Below, piece after piece: positions 1-9,676 of a stretch of DNA of 64,000 nt. The first letter of the stretch is position 1; the number at the start of each line of letters is the position of its first letter. The notes beneath the pieces are model-generated. The model was not told where the DNA came from, did not search any database, and saw nothing but the letters and a program-made list of their open reading frames with translations. Both the position numbers and the translations under genes were made by a program. The DNA is from Planctomycetaceae bacterium (GTDB lineage: Bacteria > Planctomycetota > Planctomycetia > Pirellulales > Pirellulaceae), in assembly GCA_024642205.1 (NCBI GenBank), contig JAHEBQ010000011.1, positions 1 through 64,000 of the forward strand, read 5' to 3'.

Positions 1-243
1 AATTTTCATCGCGTGGCTCAATGGGTTGAGGTGTTTTCAAAAGGGATATGATAGCTCAGGAAACCAGATTTGTAATCGTGCATACCTTGGCAGAATGAAA
101 ATCGAGGATTAGCGTATCCACGGCCAATGGTTCATAATGTTGGTTTGGAAAAAAATTACTAACCCTCGGTTCGCAGTATTCCTTCTGCGATCGCGTCGCA
201 GAAATTCTTTCGGCGCAACGGGTACTGTCTCTGGAAAGTTCCT

Positions 244-2652
244 ATGTCCACGCATTGTCCCCTTCGCCCGCTCTGGCTCGTTCTCTGGATCGGTGTGTTT
301 CCGATTTCGATATGCTGTGGAATTGTTGCGGCCCAGGAGCAGACCGCAACACTGGATCAAAACCCCGAAATCCAGGCCCGGTTGGAATTGGCGGGAGACA
401 ACCGACCCGAATTGACGAAAGCAATCGCCGATGTCTCGGCGGACCACCAGGATGCGCTGGAGTTCCTGTTGCTCAACATGCCCGAGTATGACCTGAAAAA
501 CCTTTCCGCCGATTTCTTGCTGACCAACATTCGGCTGGCGTATCGGGCGCGGGCCATTGCCAGTTGGAAAATTCCCGACGATATCTTCTTCAACGACGTT
601 TTGCCCTACGCCAATATCGACGAACCGCGTGACCCCTGGCGGCAGCAGCTTTTCGACCTCTGTCAGCCCATGGTCAAGGATTGTCGGTCGCCGGGCGAAG
701 CGGCGCAGAAACTGAACTCCACAATTTTCAAAGAGCTGGCCGTCAAATACTCGACGGCTCGTAAGCGGGCCAACCAAAGCCCGCGGGAGAGTATCGAACA
801 GGGCCTTGCGTCTTGCACCGGTCTATCGATTGTTCTCGCTGACGCGTGCCGAAGTGTCGGGGTGCCGGCGAGACTGGCCGGAATTCCCAGCTGGAAAAAC
901 AAGCAGGGCAACCACACCTGGGTCGAAGTCTGGGACGACGGTTGGCATTTCACCGGCGCCGCCGAACCCAACCCCGAGGGCCTCAACCATGCGTGGTTTC
1001 AGGGGGATGCGGCTCTCGCCGATCCCGATTCCGAAATGCACTCCATTTACGCTACCAGTTTTCGCAAAACCGAAACGGTATTTCCAATGGTCTGGTCCCC
1101 CGAAAAAAGGGTCTTCGCCGAGAATGTGACGACCCGTTACATCCCGGCGAAGGTACATCCCGACAAAAATGTCGTCAACGTCCTGGTCCGGGTATGGAAT
1201 GCCGACAAAACTGCTCGGGAAGTCGTCGCCGTGGAAGTTATGGATTCGAAGGCAAAACGAATGGCATCGGGTCAGTCCAAAGCCGGAACCGCCGATCTGA
1301 ACGACATGTTGACGTTCGAGCTGGAACCCAATTCGACATACACGCTGCGCTTGACGCGCGGCGCTGAACACCAGGCCCGGCGTCACGAATTCAAAACAGG
1401 ACAGAATGCCAGTCAATTGGTTGAAGTCTTGCTGGACCAGGAGGAAAAAAGCCCGGCGGCAGGTGAAGCCAAGAACCAGGACGATGGGGAAAAACCACTC
1501 CGTCCCTCAGCGCGCGAATTGCTGTCAAAATTTGCAGATGAGTGTTTCTTCGATGCGAACTCGGCGGATGAAATCCTTCGCGAACATCCGATTGCAACAA
1601 GGCAATTGGCATGGGATCGATTTCTGGCTTCGCCAATGGCGCAAAAACGCAAGTCCGACTTCGAAAAAAGCCAGGTCACGTCTGGTAAACACTTGAGCCC
1701 GTACACGATCAAGACGGTGGGCGATCGACCTGAACGCGGTTGGCCGCTGTTCATTGCAATGCATGGTGGCGGGGGCGCTCCACAACAGCTCAACGACAGC
1801 CAATGGAGGCACATGCAGATCTACTACAAGGATCAACCCCAGGTAAAAGGCTACAAATACCTGGCATTGCGGGCTCCCAACAATTCCTGGAACGGATTTT
1901 ATGACGACTACGTTTATCCGTTGATCGAAAACCTGATTCAGCAATCCATTGTTTTCGGCGACGTTGATCCAAACAAGGTATTCATCATGGGCTATTCGCA
2001 CGGTGGTTATGGTGCGTTTGCGATTGGACCCAAGATTCCCTTTCGATTTGCGGCCGTGCACGCCAGCGCCGCGGCACCCACCGACGGGCAGACATCGGCC
2101 AGAACGCTGCGGAACACCCGATTCACGTTCATGGTGGGTGAAAATGATACGGCCTACGGTCGCCGGGAACGTTGCGAGAGGTTTGCAAAACAGATCGACG
2201 AGCTTGGCTACCAAAACGTTGAATTCATGTACAAGCCGGGATTCGGACATGGCGGACTACCTGACCGTGACATGATCAGCCAGATGTACGATTACGTGCG
2301 AAACCCCGTTCCGCGACGTCTGACATGGGAAATGACCGACTCGGTGGTCGATCGATTTTACTGGTTGACCGCCGAAAAACCGCAACGGGGTGAATTGATC
2401 GACGCCGAGATCAGCGGCAACCAGGTCAAAGTGAAGACGGAAAACTGCAAATCATTTTCGATTCTTCTCGACCGACGTTTGATCGATGACCCCGGCAAGC
2501 CAATCGAAATCGTAATGCTGCAAGATGGCGTTGAACGGACATACTCAGTCAATTACCAACCCAGTTTCAAAACGCTTTGTGATTCCATCATGAAGACTGG
2601 CGACATTAACCTGTCATTCGATTTTGAGATCAAGGTCAATGTTGAAGATTAA
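244..2652 (+). CDS. Secreted transglutaminase-like / alpha-beta hydrolase fusion protein
   Basis: The 802-residue product begins with a hydrophobic signal peptide ending near VAAQEQ, so it is probably exported. Residues about 150-260 form a transglutaminase-like core: Cys191 in SCTGLS and His224 in GNHTWVEVW, followed by an Asp-rich DDGW segment, match the Cys-His-Asp triad. Residues about 480-700 form an esterase-type alpha/beta hydrolase: oxyanion-type HGGGG, nucleophile Ser585 in GYSHGG, Asp635 in GENDT and His669 in GFGHGG. A linker of beta-rich sequence separates the two. Two hydrolytic or acyl-transfer domains in one secreted chain suggests processing of a protein or peptide-ester substrate, but the substrate is unknown. 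The start at 244 is followed directly by a good signal peptide; no strong ribosome binding site is visible. Confidence 0.8.
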   Translation: MSTHCPLRPLWLVLWIGVFPISICCGIVAAQEQTATLDQNPEIQARLELAGDNRPELTKAIADVSADHQDALEFLLLNMPEYDLKNLSADFLLTNIRLAYRARAIASWKIPDDIFFNDVLPYANIDEPRDPWRQQLFDLCQPMVKDCRSPGEAAQKLNSTIFKELAVKYSTARKRANQSPRESIEQGLASCTGLSIVLADACRSVGVPARLAGIPSWKNKQGNHTWVEVWDDGWHFTGAAEPNPEGLNHAWFQGDAALADPDSEMHSIYATSFRKTETVFPMVWSPEKRVFAENVTTRYIPAKVHPDKNVVNVLVRVWNADKTAREVVAVEVMDSKAKRMASGQSKAGTADLNDMLTFELEPNSTYTLRLTRGAEHQARRHEFKTGQNASQLVEVLLDQEEKSPAAGEAKNQDDGEKPLRPSARELLSKFADECFFDANSADEILREHPIATRQLAWDRFLASPMAQKRKSDFEKSQVTSGKHLSPYTIKTVGDRPERGWPLFIAMHGGGGAPQQLNDSQWRHMQIYYKDQPQVKGYKYLALRAPNNSWNGFYDDYVYPLIENLIQQSIVFGDVDPNKVFIMGYSHGGYGAFAIGPKIPFRFAAVHASAAAPTDGQTSARTLRNTRFTFMVGENDTAYGRRERCERFAKQIDELGYQNVEFMYKPGFGHGGLPDRDMISQMYDYVRNPVPRRLTWEMTDSVVDRFYWLTAEKPQRGELIDAEISGNQVKVKTENCKSFSILLDRRLIDDPGKPIEIVMLQDGVERTYSVNYQPSFKTLCDSIMKTGDINLSFDFEIKVNVED

Positions 2653-2764
2653 ATCCGCGCTATTTGATTTCGTCTTGTGTCGGTGGAATTTCGCTGCGCG
2701 AGACGACGCGCAATCGCGGAGCCAATGGCAACAAAAAAGTTCTCATCCGAATCAGGATCCTGTC

Positions 2765-4798
2765 ATGCGTTTTACCACGCCGATACTTCTTCTCCTGGCC
2801 TGTTTGTTTTCAAACATGTCATGTTCCACCGCGCAAGAGCAACCGGCCAGGCCAGCGAGCCCCGGAGAACAGCAAACCGACGGCCCCCAACCCACCGGGC
2901 AAACATCCCTGGCACCAGCACAAGGCAGCAAGACCACGGGGCATCAATCGAAACAGACCAACGCGCTGGCCAAGGAAACCAGCCCCTACTTGCTGATGCA
3001 CGCCCACAATCCGGTGAACTGGTACGCTTGGAACGACGAGACATTGGCCAGGGCGAGTAAGGAAGACAAGCCAATATTTCTGTCGATTGGCTATTCAAGT
3101 TGCCATTGGTGTCACGTGATGGAGCGCGAGTCTTTTTTGGATGCAGAGATCGCCGGATATTTGAACGACAACTTTATCTGTATCAAAGTCGATCGCGAGG
3201 AGCGTCCCGACGTCGATGAGATCTACATGAATGCACTGCAGGCAATTCGTCCTGGAGGCGGCGGATGGCCGCTCTCGATGTTCCTGACACCCGAGGCGAA
3301 ACCTTTTTTCGGTGGGACCTACTGGCCAGCCCGCGATGGAGACCGTGGTGCCAGTATGGGATTTCTCACGATCGTCACGAAAGTCAACGAGGCTTTTCGT
3401 GACCATCGCGCCCAGATTGATCAAGACGCCGAAATCGTAACGCAGCGAACTAAAGACGCACTCGCGGGGCTGAAGCCGGTCTCAGGATTGCCAATCCAGA
3501 AAGCCTGGTCCAGCGAGACCGTTCAGAACCTGTTGTCAAACTTTGACCCGCAGTTCGGAGGGTTCGGATTCAGTTCGACCAATCCGAATCAACCGAAGTT
3601 TCCCGAACCGTCAAACCTGTTTTTCCTGGTAGACCAGGTTCAACGAAGTTCCGACCCCGACAATCCGGAGACGTTGGAGACGAAAAAAATGCTGGTCACG
3701 ACCTGTGATCGGATGATGATGGGCGGAATCCATGACCATCTTGGCGGTGGTTTCCACCGTTACAGCGTCGATCGGTATTGGCAGATTCCGCATTTTGAGA
3801 AAATGCTCTACGACAACGGCCAACTCGCGACAGTTTATGCCGAAGCCTACCGGTTGACGGGGCGCGAAGATTATCGGAACGTCGTCGAGGGAATTCTCTC
3901 GTTTGTCGATCGGGAATTGGTCGCACCGTCGGGTGGCTTTTATGCTTCGCTGGACGCGGAATCAGAAGGTGTCGAAGGAAAATTCTACCGCTGGGAACGG
4001 GATGAAATCAAAGCAGCACTGGAGCCGAAAGAGTATGAGTTGTTTGCGTCGATCTATCGGCTGAACGAGGCCCCAAATTTCGACGACGAATTCTACGCTC
4101 CTCAATTGAACAAATTGATGAGCGACCATGCGGCTCAACGGTCAATGAGTCTGGCCGACCTGGAGGCGATACTGGTGCCAATTCGAAAGAAACTGTTTGA
4201 GGTTCGATCCAAACGGGTTCGTCCGTTGTTGGATCACAAAATCCTGGCCGCATGGAATGGATTGATGATCCGGGGCTTCGCTGACGCCGGTCGGATTTTG
4301 AAGCATGAACAATATACCAAAACGGCTGCCAAAGCCGCAGATTTCGCACTCCATGAAATGATCGACGCCGACGGGCGGTTGTCTCGCACCCATACCGATG
4401 GGCAGGCAAAGCTGAACGCCTATTTGATCGATTATGCCTGTTTGATTGACGGGCTGATCGCGCTTCATCGCGCAACCGGCGATTCAAAATGGTTGGAGGC
4501 AGCTGATCGGTTGCAACAAAAACAGGATGAACTGTTTTGGGATACGGCCGGGGGTTACTTCTACACTTCCCAGGATCATGAGGCCTTGATTGCACGCAGC
4601 AAAAGAGCCAGCGACGGAGCAATGCCTGGCGGAAACAGCGTGTCCGCGGCGAACCTGTTCTACCTGGGCAAAAAATTGAACCGGGGAGCATATCAAACAA
4701 AATCACGACAAACCGTCCTGTCAGCATCTGCGATCTTGACCCGGGCTCCTCAAGCTGCCCCACGAATGGTGATCACGGCTCAAGAGTTTGTCGAATAG
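2765..4798 (+). CDS. YyaL/SPATA20-type thioredoxin-fold protein (DUF255)
   Basis: A 677-residue protein of the DUF255 family (Bacillus YyaL, animal SPATA20). The N-terminal third carries the family signature around [14 protein letters not shown], a thioredoxin-like CxxC; the rest resembles the alpha/alpha-barrel found in these proteins and in N-acylglucosamine epimerase. I place the start at MRFTTP because it begins a hydrophobic export signal (residues 1-24, ending at STAQEQ); the track start at 2624 lies inside the preceding gene. The segment after the signal is low-complexity, rich in Pro, Gln and Gly. The C-terminus ends a little earlier than I remember for the family. The biochemical role of the family is not settled. 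The gene follows the transglutaminase fusion by 112 bases on the same strand. Confidence 0.85.
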   Translation: MRFTTPILLLLACLFSNMSCSTAQEQPARPASPGEQQTDGPQPTGQTSLAPAQGSKTTGHQSKQTNALAKETSPYLLMHAHNPVNWYAWNDETLARASKEDKPIFLSIGYSSCHWCHVMERESFLDAEIAGYLNDNFICIKVDREERPDVDEIYMNALQAIRPGGGGWPLSMFLTPEAKPFFGGTYWPARDGDRGASMGFLTIVTKVNEAFRDHRAQIDQDAEIVTQRTKDALAGLKPVSGLPIQKAWSSETVQNLLSNFDPQFGGFGFSSTNPNQPKFPEPSNLFFLVDQVQRSSDPDNPETLETKKMLVTTCDRMMMGGIHDHLGGGFHRYSVDRYWQIPHFEKMLYDNGQLATVYAEAYRLTGREDYRNVVEGILSFVDRELVAPSGGFYASLDAESEGVEGKFYRWERDEIKAALEPKEYELFASIYRLNEAPNFDDEFYAPQLNKLMSDHAAQRSMSLADLEAILVPIRKKLFEVRSKRVRPLLDHKILAAWNGLMIRGFADAGRILKHEQYTKTAAKAADFALHEMIDADGRLSRTHTDGQAKLNAYLIDYACLIDGLIALHRATGDSKWLEAADRLQQKQDELFWDTAGGYFYTSQDHEALIARSKRASDGAMPGGNSVSAANLFYLGKKLNRGAYQTKSRQTVLSASAILTRAPQAAPRMVITAQEFVE

Positions 4799-4842
4799 CA
4801 ACCGTTTTCGAGGTTCCTGACATCTGCCGATCGCGATCGTTC

Positions 4843-5370
4843 ATGATTACGCCCGTTTGTGAAACCTTTCTTTATTGCCCTGGCTGTGGATCTCCACCCG
4901 ACGCGGTCGGAACCTCTCCATTTCGCTGTCGCCAATGCGCGTTCAGCTTTTACTTCGGCCCTGCGGCGGCAGTAGGAGCAGTCATTGTCAACAGGCGCGG
5001 AGAATTGCTGTTGCTGATTCGGGCTCGCGATCCAGGCCAGGGGAAATACGGATTGCCCGGTGGGTTTGTCGATTCAGGTGAGACGCTGGAAGATTCGTTG
5101 GTTCGGGAAGTGCGGGAAGAAACTGGTCTGCGTGTGACCAAACTCGAATACCTTTGCTCGTTTCCGAACTCGTATACGTATCGCGAGGTCGCCGTTGATG
5201 TTCTGGATGCATTTTTTGTCTGCGAAGTCGAGTCGTTCGAAGACCTCCGTGCTCAACCAGAGGAAGTCGATTCCTTTTACATTGGCGTGCCAACAAAAGA
5301 GGTATTGGGCAGAATGGCATTTGAATCGAACCGTCGCGCCATTGAGTTATTCCTGGCACAGTGGTGTTAA
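4843..5370 (+). CDS. Nudix hydrolase with N-terminal zinc ribbon
   Basis: A 175-residue protein with a Nudix box reading GGFVDSGETLEDSL followed by REVREETGL, fitting GX5EX7REUXEEXGU, so it should hydrolyse a nucleoside diphosphate linked to another group. Residues 10-36 hold two CxxC pairs (CPGCG and CRQC) forming a small zinc ribbon like the one in NADH pyrophosphatase NudC, but the protein is much shorter than NudC and lacks its N-terminal domain. Substrate cannot be told from sequence; a housecleaning or NAD(H)-type activity is plausible. It sits 44 bases after the YyaL-like gene and may be co-transcribed with it. Confidence 0.88.
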   Translation: MITPVCETFLYCPGCGSPPDAVGTSPFRCRQCAFSFYFGPAAAVGAVIVNRRGELLLLIRARDPGQGKYGLPGGFVDSGETLEDSLVREVREETGLRVTKLEYLCSFPNSYTYREVAVDVLDAFFVCEVESFEDLRAQPEEVDSFYIGVPTKEVLGRMAFESNRRAIELFLAQWC

Positions 5371-5679
5371 AATCGCCCTCGGAATCAACGTTTGTTTTTC
5401 TCCCCATCCAGACGCTCGTCTCAACGCAATACGCTGCCGGGAAAGGGATGGAAGACGCCACCGTCAGTCGCCTGATCCGATCCCTTGTTGATCGTTTACG
5501 GATCAGTCCATGGAGCGTAGTTTCGACTCAAATCGAGTTGGCACAAGGGTTGCAGCTAGCTCGTTTCCATTAGCTGATTACCTTTTGACCACAACTTGGC
5601 GAACGCGGGCCGGTCCGTTGAATTTGACAGATTCCTTCGGATAATAGCCCGTTTTTGCGCCCCGACCAAGGAGTCTTTT
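5371..5679 (+). other. Intergenic leader of amt
   Basis: About 310 bases between the Nudix gene and amt. It contains the sigma-54 promoter listed separately and, near its end, the ribosome binding site AAGGAG. The small open frame 5361-5573 in this stretch has no recognisable features and is not called. Confidence 0.6.
5538..5554 (+). promoter_or_regulatory. Sigma-54 (-24/-12) promoter of amt
   Basis: The sequence TTGGCAC-AAGGG-TTGCA matches the RpoN consensus TGGCAC-N5-TTGC at every conserved position, with GG and GC separated by the required ten bases. It lies about 125 bases before the amt start, in the correct orientation. Transcription would begin near 5565. Sigma-54 control of ammonium transporters by a nitrogen-responsive activator is well known in other bacteria. 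Confidence 0.85.
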
Positions 5680-7131
5680 ATGAAGGCCTTCAAACGCCTT
5701 GCTTTCGCCACCGTTCTGATCATTTGCCTGGCGCAGGAGGGTCACCCTGCCGTAGCGCAGGAATCGACAACCCAGCCGCCGGATATCGTCACTCAAACCA
5801 ACACTGCCGAGTCGGGAGGCATCAAAACCGAAGCAGTCGTGACCGAACCGGAATTCGTGGCTGCGGATATTGCCTGGATGCTCGTTTGCTCCGCATTGGT
5901 GCTGATGATGACGGCACCAGGATTGGCGTTGTTCTATGGCGGTCTGGTTCGCAAAAAAAATATTCTCAGTGTCATGATGCAGTGCATTTTTCTGATGGGT
6001 TTGATGTCAATCATCTGGGCGGTGGTCGGTTACAGCCTGGCCTTCGGGGGGACCAATCCTTACTTCGGCAATCTGGACCACCTGTTCTTGAAGGGAGTCT
6101 CGCCGACGTTTGTCGATGGAGCGGTGACAACCCCGGCAGAGGGCAGCATTCCGGCCACCGTGTTCATGTGCTTTCAAGGCATGTTCTTCATCATTACGCC
6201 GGCGTTAATTTGCGGTGCGTTTGCCGAACGATTCAAATTCTCATCCATGTGCGTGTACATGGTTCTTTGGGGGTTACTGGTTTACTGTCCGATCTGTCAC
6301 TGGGTTTGGAGCGGAAAAGGGTGGTTGTGCGAGGCAAACCCGGACGCATTGTTTCCAGCGCTTGATTTCGCCGGTGGAACGGTGGTGCATATCAGTTCCG
6401 GCGTTTCAGCACTGGTTTGTGTCCTCTTTGTCGGTCAGCGAATGGGCTACGGCAAAGACCCGATGCCACCCCATAATCTGACATACACCTGTATCGGCAC
6501 GGCGCTGTTGTGGGTCGGCTGGTTTGGATTCAACGCCGGAAGCTCACTGTCGGCCGGGACCGGTGCGGTAAATGCATTTGTCTCAACGCATTTGGCTGCC
6601 GCCGGCGGAGTATTGGCCTGGGCGGGAGCCGAGTGGTTGTTTCGGGGGAAGCCGACCGTCTTGGGTGCCTGTTCCGGCGCGGTTGCCGGCTTGGTTTGTA
6701 TCACGCCCGCTTGTGGTTCGGCGACTGCCATGGGGGGAATCGTTCTTGGCATGATCGCGGGGATGGTCTGCTTTTGGGCCTGCACGGCGCTCAAGAAATC
6801 CTTCAAGTATGACGATTCGTTGGATGCGTTTGGCGTCCACGGCGTCGGAGGAACGGTCGGAGCCGTTTTGACGGGTGTTTTTGCAAACAGCTCCATCACC
6901 GGTGGACTGGAAGGCGGCCGCGTCGGGTTGATCGAAGGGGGTTTTACCAACTTTACTCAGGTCATCAATCAGCTCGTCAGCGTGTCCGCCGCAGCCGGCC
7001 TGGCAATTGTGGGCACGATAATTCTGTTGGTGGTTCTCAATGTCACAATCGGACTCCGTGTGACTCCAGAAGAAGAGCAACGTGGTCTCGATGTGGCTCA
7101 ACATGGCGAGGAAGGATACATCTTTCTGTAA
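5680..7131 (+). CDS. amt: Ammonium transporter, Amt/MEP/Rh family
   Basis: A 483-residue integral membrane protein that conducts ammonium/ammonia into the cell. Family marks include FYGGLVRKKN in the first membrane helices, the GAFAERFKF segment, HISSG and the DAFGVHGVGG motif around a pore histidine, and the C-terminal tail ending in EEEQRGLD followed by HGE, which in relatives contacts the PII protein. A cleavable signal (ending at AVAQES) precedes the first transport helix. The start ATG at 5680 is preceded by AAGGAG at the right distance, so the longer frame in the track is rejected. No glnK/glnB gene lies next to it, unlike the common amtB-glnK pair. A sigma-54 promoter lies upstream, pointing to nitrogen control. 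Confidence 0.95.
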   Translation: MKAFKRLAFATVLIICLAQEGHPAVAQESTTQPPDIVTQTNTAESGGIKTEAVVTEPEFVAADIAWMLVCSALVLMMTAPGLALFYGGLVRKKNILSVMMQCIFLMGLMSIIWAVVGYSLAFGGTNPYFGNLDHLFLKGVSPTFVDGAVTTPAEGSIPATVFMCFQGMFFIITPALICGAFAERFKFSSMCVYMVLWGLLVYCPICHWVWSGKGWLCEANPDALFPALDFAGGTVVHISSGVSALVCVLFVGQRMGYGKDPMPPHNLTYTCIGTALLWVGWFGFNAGSSLSAGTGAVNAFVSTHLAAAGGVLAWAGAEWLFRGKPTVLGACSGAVAGLVCITPACGSATAMGGIVLGMIAGMVCFWACTALKKSFKYDDSLDAFGVHGVGGTVGAVLTGVFANSSITGGLEGGRVGLIEGGFTNFTQVINQLVSVSAAAGLAIVGTIILLVVLNVTIGLRVTPEEEQRGLDVAQHGEEGYIFL

Positions 7132-7421
7132 CTGATTCGACCGGCATCCTTAACAGCCGACGCGCGCGAGCCTACGGTTTTCCTCAGGACTGGCGGCAAA
7201 CGCGTGTCGGCTGATTTGACACCTTTCCAGGCCTCGATTCCAGGCTGGCAGCCCAGATTCGGGTGATGATTCGCTTCTGCCTGGTGGCAGGCGAACGGTT
7301 CTGCCATGTTTGGCTGGCCTGGCAAAGTGTCTTTGGTTATTTGCATTGGAGCAAGAAGCGATTCGCACTAGAATCGTGAGTTGCCTTTTACCGTGCATTC
7401 CGTCTGGATCCTTGACCCCCG

Positions 7422-9650
7422 ATGACAGCGACTGACAAAACACTTCAAGAACTGCGAACCGGCATCGATGAAGTCGATCAGCGGCTGGTCCGATTGATCA
7501 ACGCCCGCTCAAAACTGGCAGTTGAGCACTCGCGGCTGAAGCGTACCGAGCCAGGGATGCCGGTAGATGACCGAACGCTTGAGAATGAAGCGCTTCGAAA
7601 CGTGGTGGCCAAGAACCGCGGGCCGATTCCCGACTCGGCGATGGAGGGCGCCTACCGCGAAATTCTCAACGGCGCGTTTGTCCTCGGCCGACCGACGCGT
7701 GTCGGTTACCTCGGCCCCCAGGGCACATTCAGCCACCTTGCCGCTTCCCAGTACTTCGGCCCGTCGGTTGACTACGAAAATCTCCGGGCACTCGAAGGCG
7801 TATTCGAAGAAGTCGCACGCGGGCACGTCGATTATGGTCTGGTACCGATCGAAAACAGCACCGGGGGTGCGATCATAGAAACGCTCGATGCGTTTTCGGA
7901 CTATTTTGGTCGACTCACCATCTGCGGTGAGATTCGGTTGGCAATCCAATTCAGCTTGTTGGGCAAATGCCAATCCGAGGATGTGCAAATAATCTATTCG
8001 AAAGCCGAGGCGCTGGCGCAATGCCGCCAATGGCTTTCACAGCGGTATCCGAACGCCCAGCAGATTCCTGCACAAAGCACCGCTGCTGCCGCCGAGCTCG
8101 CTTATCTGGCCAGCCCCTCCGATGGAGTCGCAGCTGTTGGTTCCAGCAAAGCCGGTGAACTGTACGGTCTGAAAACACTGAATGAGGGAATCGAGGACTG
8201 CGCCAACAACGTCACGCGGTTCTTGGTCCTTTCCAGACAAGAAACGGAAATCACCGGCAATGATAAAACTTCACTGATGTTTACCTGTTCCGATCGGCCC
8301 GGGTCACTGGTCGACATCCTCTCGGTATTCAAGCGATACAATATCAACCTCAGCCACATTGAAAAACGCCCCAGCCGCGACATCGGCATCGAATATACTT
8401 TTTTCGTTGACCTCCTGGGTCATGCCCAGGACGGCAAGACCGCGGAGATCCTTGGAGAAGTCCGCGCCCACTGCAAAAGCCTGTTCGTGCTGGGTAGCTT
8501 CCCGGTCTATAACGAAGCCCTACGATACCAGCCCCGCGTCATTTCCAACGATTACGATTCGCTGGACGAGCTTGAACGAGCTATTGATTGGATGGACGAA
8601 CGAGTCGTCGAATTGATCAACGAACGCGCCAATCTCGTCGTCCAGGTAGGCGAATTCAAGCGAAAATCGGACGTTCCGATTTACGCGCCACATCGCGAGC
8701 ATGCGGTCCTGACCAAAATCAAATCGCTGAATGAGGGTCCGCTTTCCGATCGCACGCTGGAATCCATCTATCGTGAATTGATGAGTGGGAGCTTCGCAAT
8801 TGAGAAACCGCTGAGTATCGGGTTTCTTGGTCCGCGCGGTGAGTTTTCACACCTGGCTGCCGTCCGCCACTTCGGATCCAGTGTCAATTTCGTTCCCTCA
8901 CGCGAAATCCGTACCGTATTTCAGCAGGTCGTCGACGGCAAAGTCGACTACGGGTTGGTGCCAGTCGAAAACAGCTCGGTCGGTGGTGTCAACGAAACAC
9001 TTGATGCGTTCATCGATTTTCACGACCAGTTGAATATCTACGGCGAAGTCAAGTTTCAGACGCGGTTTTGCCTGCTGGCCAATTGCAAACCGGAACAGGT
9101 CCGAAAGATCTATTCGAAACCCGACGTGTTCGAGCAATGCCGAAACTGGTTGGGTACACAATACCCGCAGGCCAGCCGGATTCCGACCGAGAGCACTGCT
9201 TTGGCAACGAAGAAAGCAAAATCCGAAATTGATGCCGACCCAAGTTGCGGTGTCGCCGCGATCGGTTCGTCCCTGGCGGGCGAGATTTACGGATTGCGGC
9301 CTCTTTTCGAGGCGATTGAGGATCGCCAAAGCAACATGACTCGGTTCCTGATTCTTTCCAGAAGTCAAACGCAACGATCCGGCAATGACAAGACTTCGAT
9401 CATGTTCACGACGGAGGACCGGTCCGGCGCATTGGTGGATGTGCTCGAGGTTTTCAAACGCAATTCGATTAACTTGACGCATCTCGAAAAACGTCCCAGC
9501 CGTGAAGAAAACTGGGATTACACTTTCTTCCTCGATCTCGAAGGCCACCGCGAGGATCCGAGGATCGCCCAGATTATCGGCGAGGCCCGCGCACATTGTA
9601 AGAACTTGACGGTCCTGGGAAGCTTTCCCGCCAGCCAACGCGTATTGTAG
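7422..9650 (+). CDS. pheA: Tandem-duplicated P-protein: (chorismate mutase-prephenate dehydratase-ACT) x2
   Basis: A 742-residue protein, twice the usual P-protein length. The order is chorismate mutase (AroQ type, about 8-88), prephenate dehydratase (92-275), ACT (283-365), then mutase (380-460), dehydratase (463-650) and ACT (659-738). The two halves are about half identical by eye. Both dehydratase units keep the ENS pocket and the catalytic TRF motif; both ACT units keep the phenylalanine-sensing region (GSLV and GALV, with EKRP in place of ESRP). In the mutases, copy 1 keeps the Arg11 equivalent (Arg12) but has Leu53 for Arg51 and Ala for Ser84; copy 2 has Glu385 for Arg11 but keeps Arg402, Lys413, Arg425, Glu426 and Ser (E. 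coli numbering for comparison). It makes phenylpyruvate from chorismate for phenylalanine. It is a lone gene with convergent and same-strand neighbours of unrelated function. Confidence 0.93.
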   Translation: MTATDKTLQELRTGIDEVDQRLVRLINARSKLAVEHSRLKRTEPGMPVDDRTLENEALRNVVAKNRGPIPDSAMEGAYREILNGAFVLGRPTRVGYLGPQGTFSHLAASQYFGPSVDYENLRALEGVFEEVARGHVDYGLVPIENSTGGAIIETLDAFSDYFGRLTICGEIRLAIQFSLLGKCQSEDVQIIYSKAEALAQCRQWLSQRYPNAQQIPAQSTAAAAELAYLASPSDGVAAVGSSKAGELYGLKTLNEGIEDCANNVTRFLVLSRQETEITGNDKTSLMFTCSDRPGSLVDILSVFKRYNINLSHIEKRPSRDIGIEYTFFVDLLGHAQDGKTAEILGEVRAHCKSLFVLGSFPVYNEALRYQPRVISNDYDSLDELERAIDWMDERVVELINERANLVVQVGEFKRKSDVPIYAPHREHAVLTKIKSLNEGPLSDRTLESIYRELMSGSFAIEKPLSIGFLGPRGEFSHLAAVRHFGSSVNFVPSREIRTVFQQVVDGKVDYGLVPVENSSVGGVNETLDAFIDFHDQLNIYGEVKFQTRFCLLANCKPEQVRKIYSKPDVFEQCRNWLGTQYPQASRIPTESTALATKKAKSEIDADPSCGVAAIGSSLAGEIYGLRPLFEAIEDRQSNMTRFLILSRSQTQRSGNDKTSIMFTTEDRSGALVDVLEVFKRNSINLTHLEKRPSREENWDYTFFLDLEGHREDPRIAQIIGEARAHCKNLTVLGSFPASQRVL

Positions 9651-9666
9651 TCGGCCGAGAGCCGAC
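9650..9666. terminator. Short hairpin between pheA and the glycosyltransferase gene
   Basis: GTCGGC and GCCGAC pair around a five-base loop immediately after the pheA stop codon, between two convergent genes. There is no T run after it, so it is at best a weak terminator. Confidence 0.3.
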
Positions 9667-9676
9667 CGGGCTGGTC

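Noticed and set aside
109-777. 222-residue frame on the minus strand at the left end
   Set aside because: Lies opposite the signal peptide and start of the transglutaminase gene, has Arg-rich, non-protein-like composition and no ribosome binding site; a shadow.
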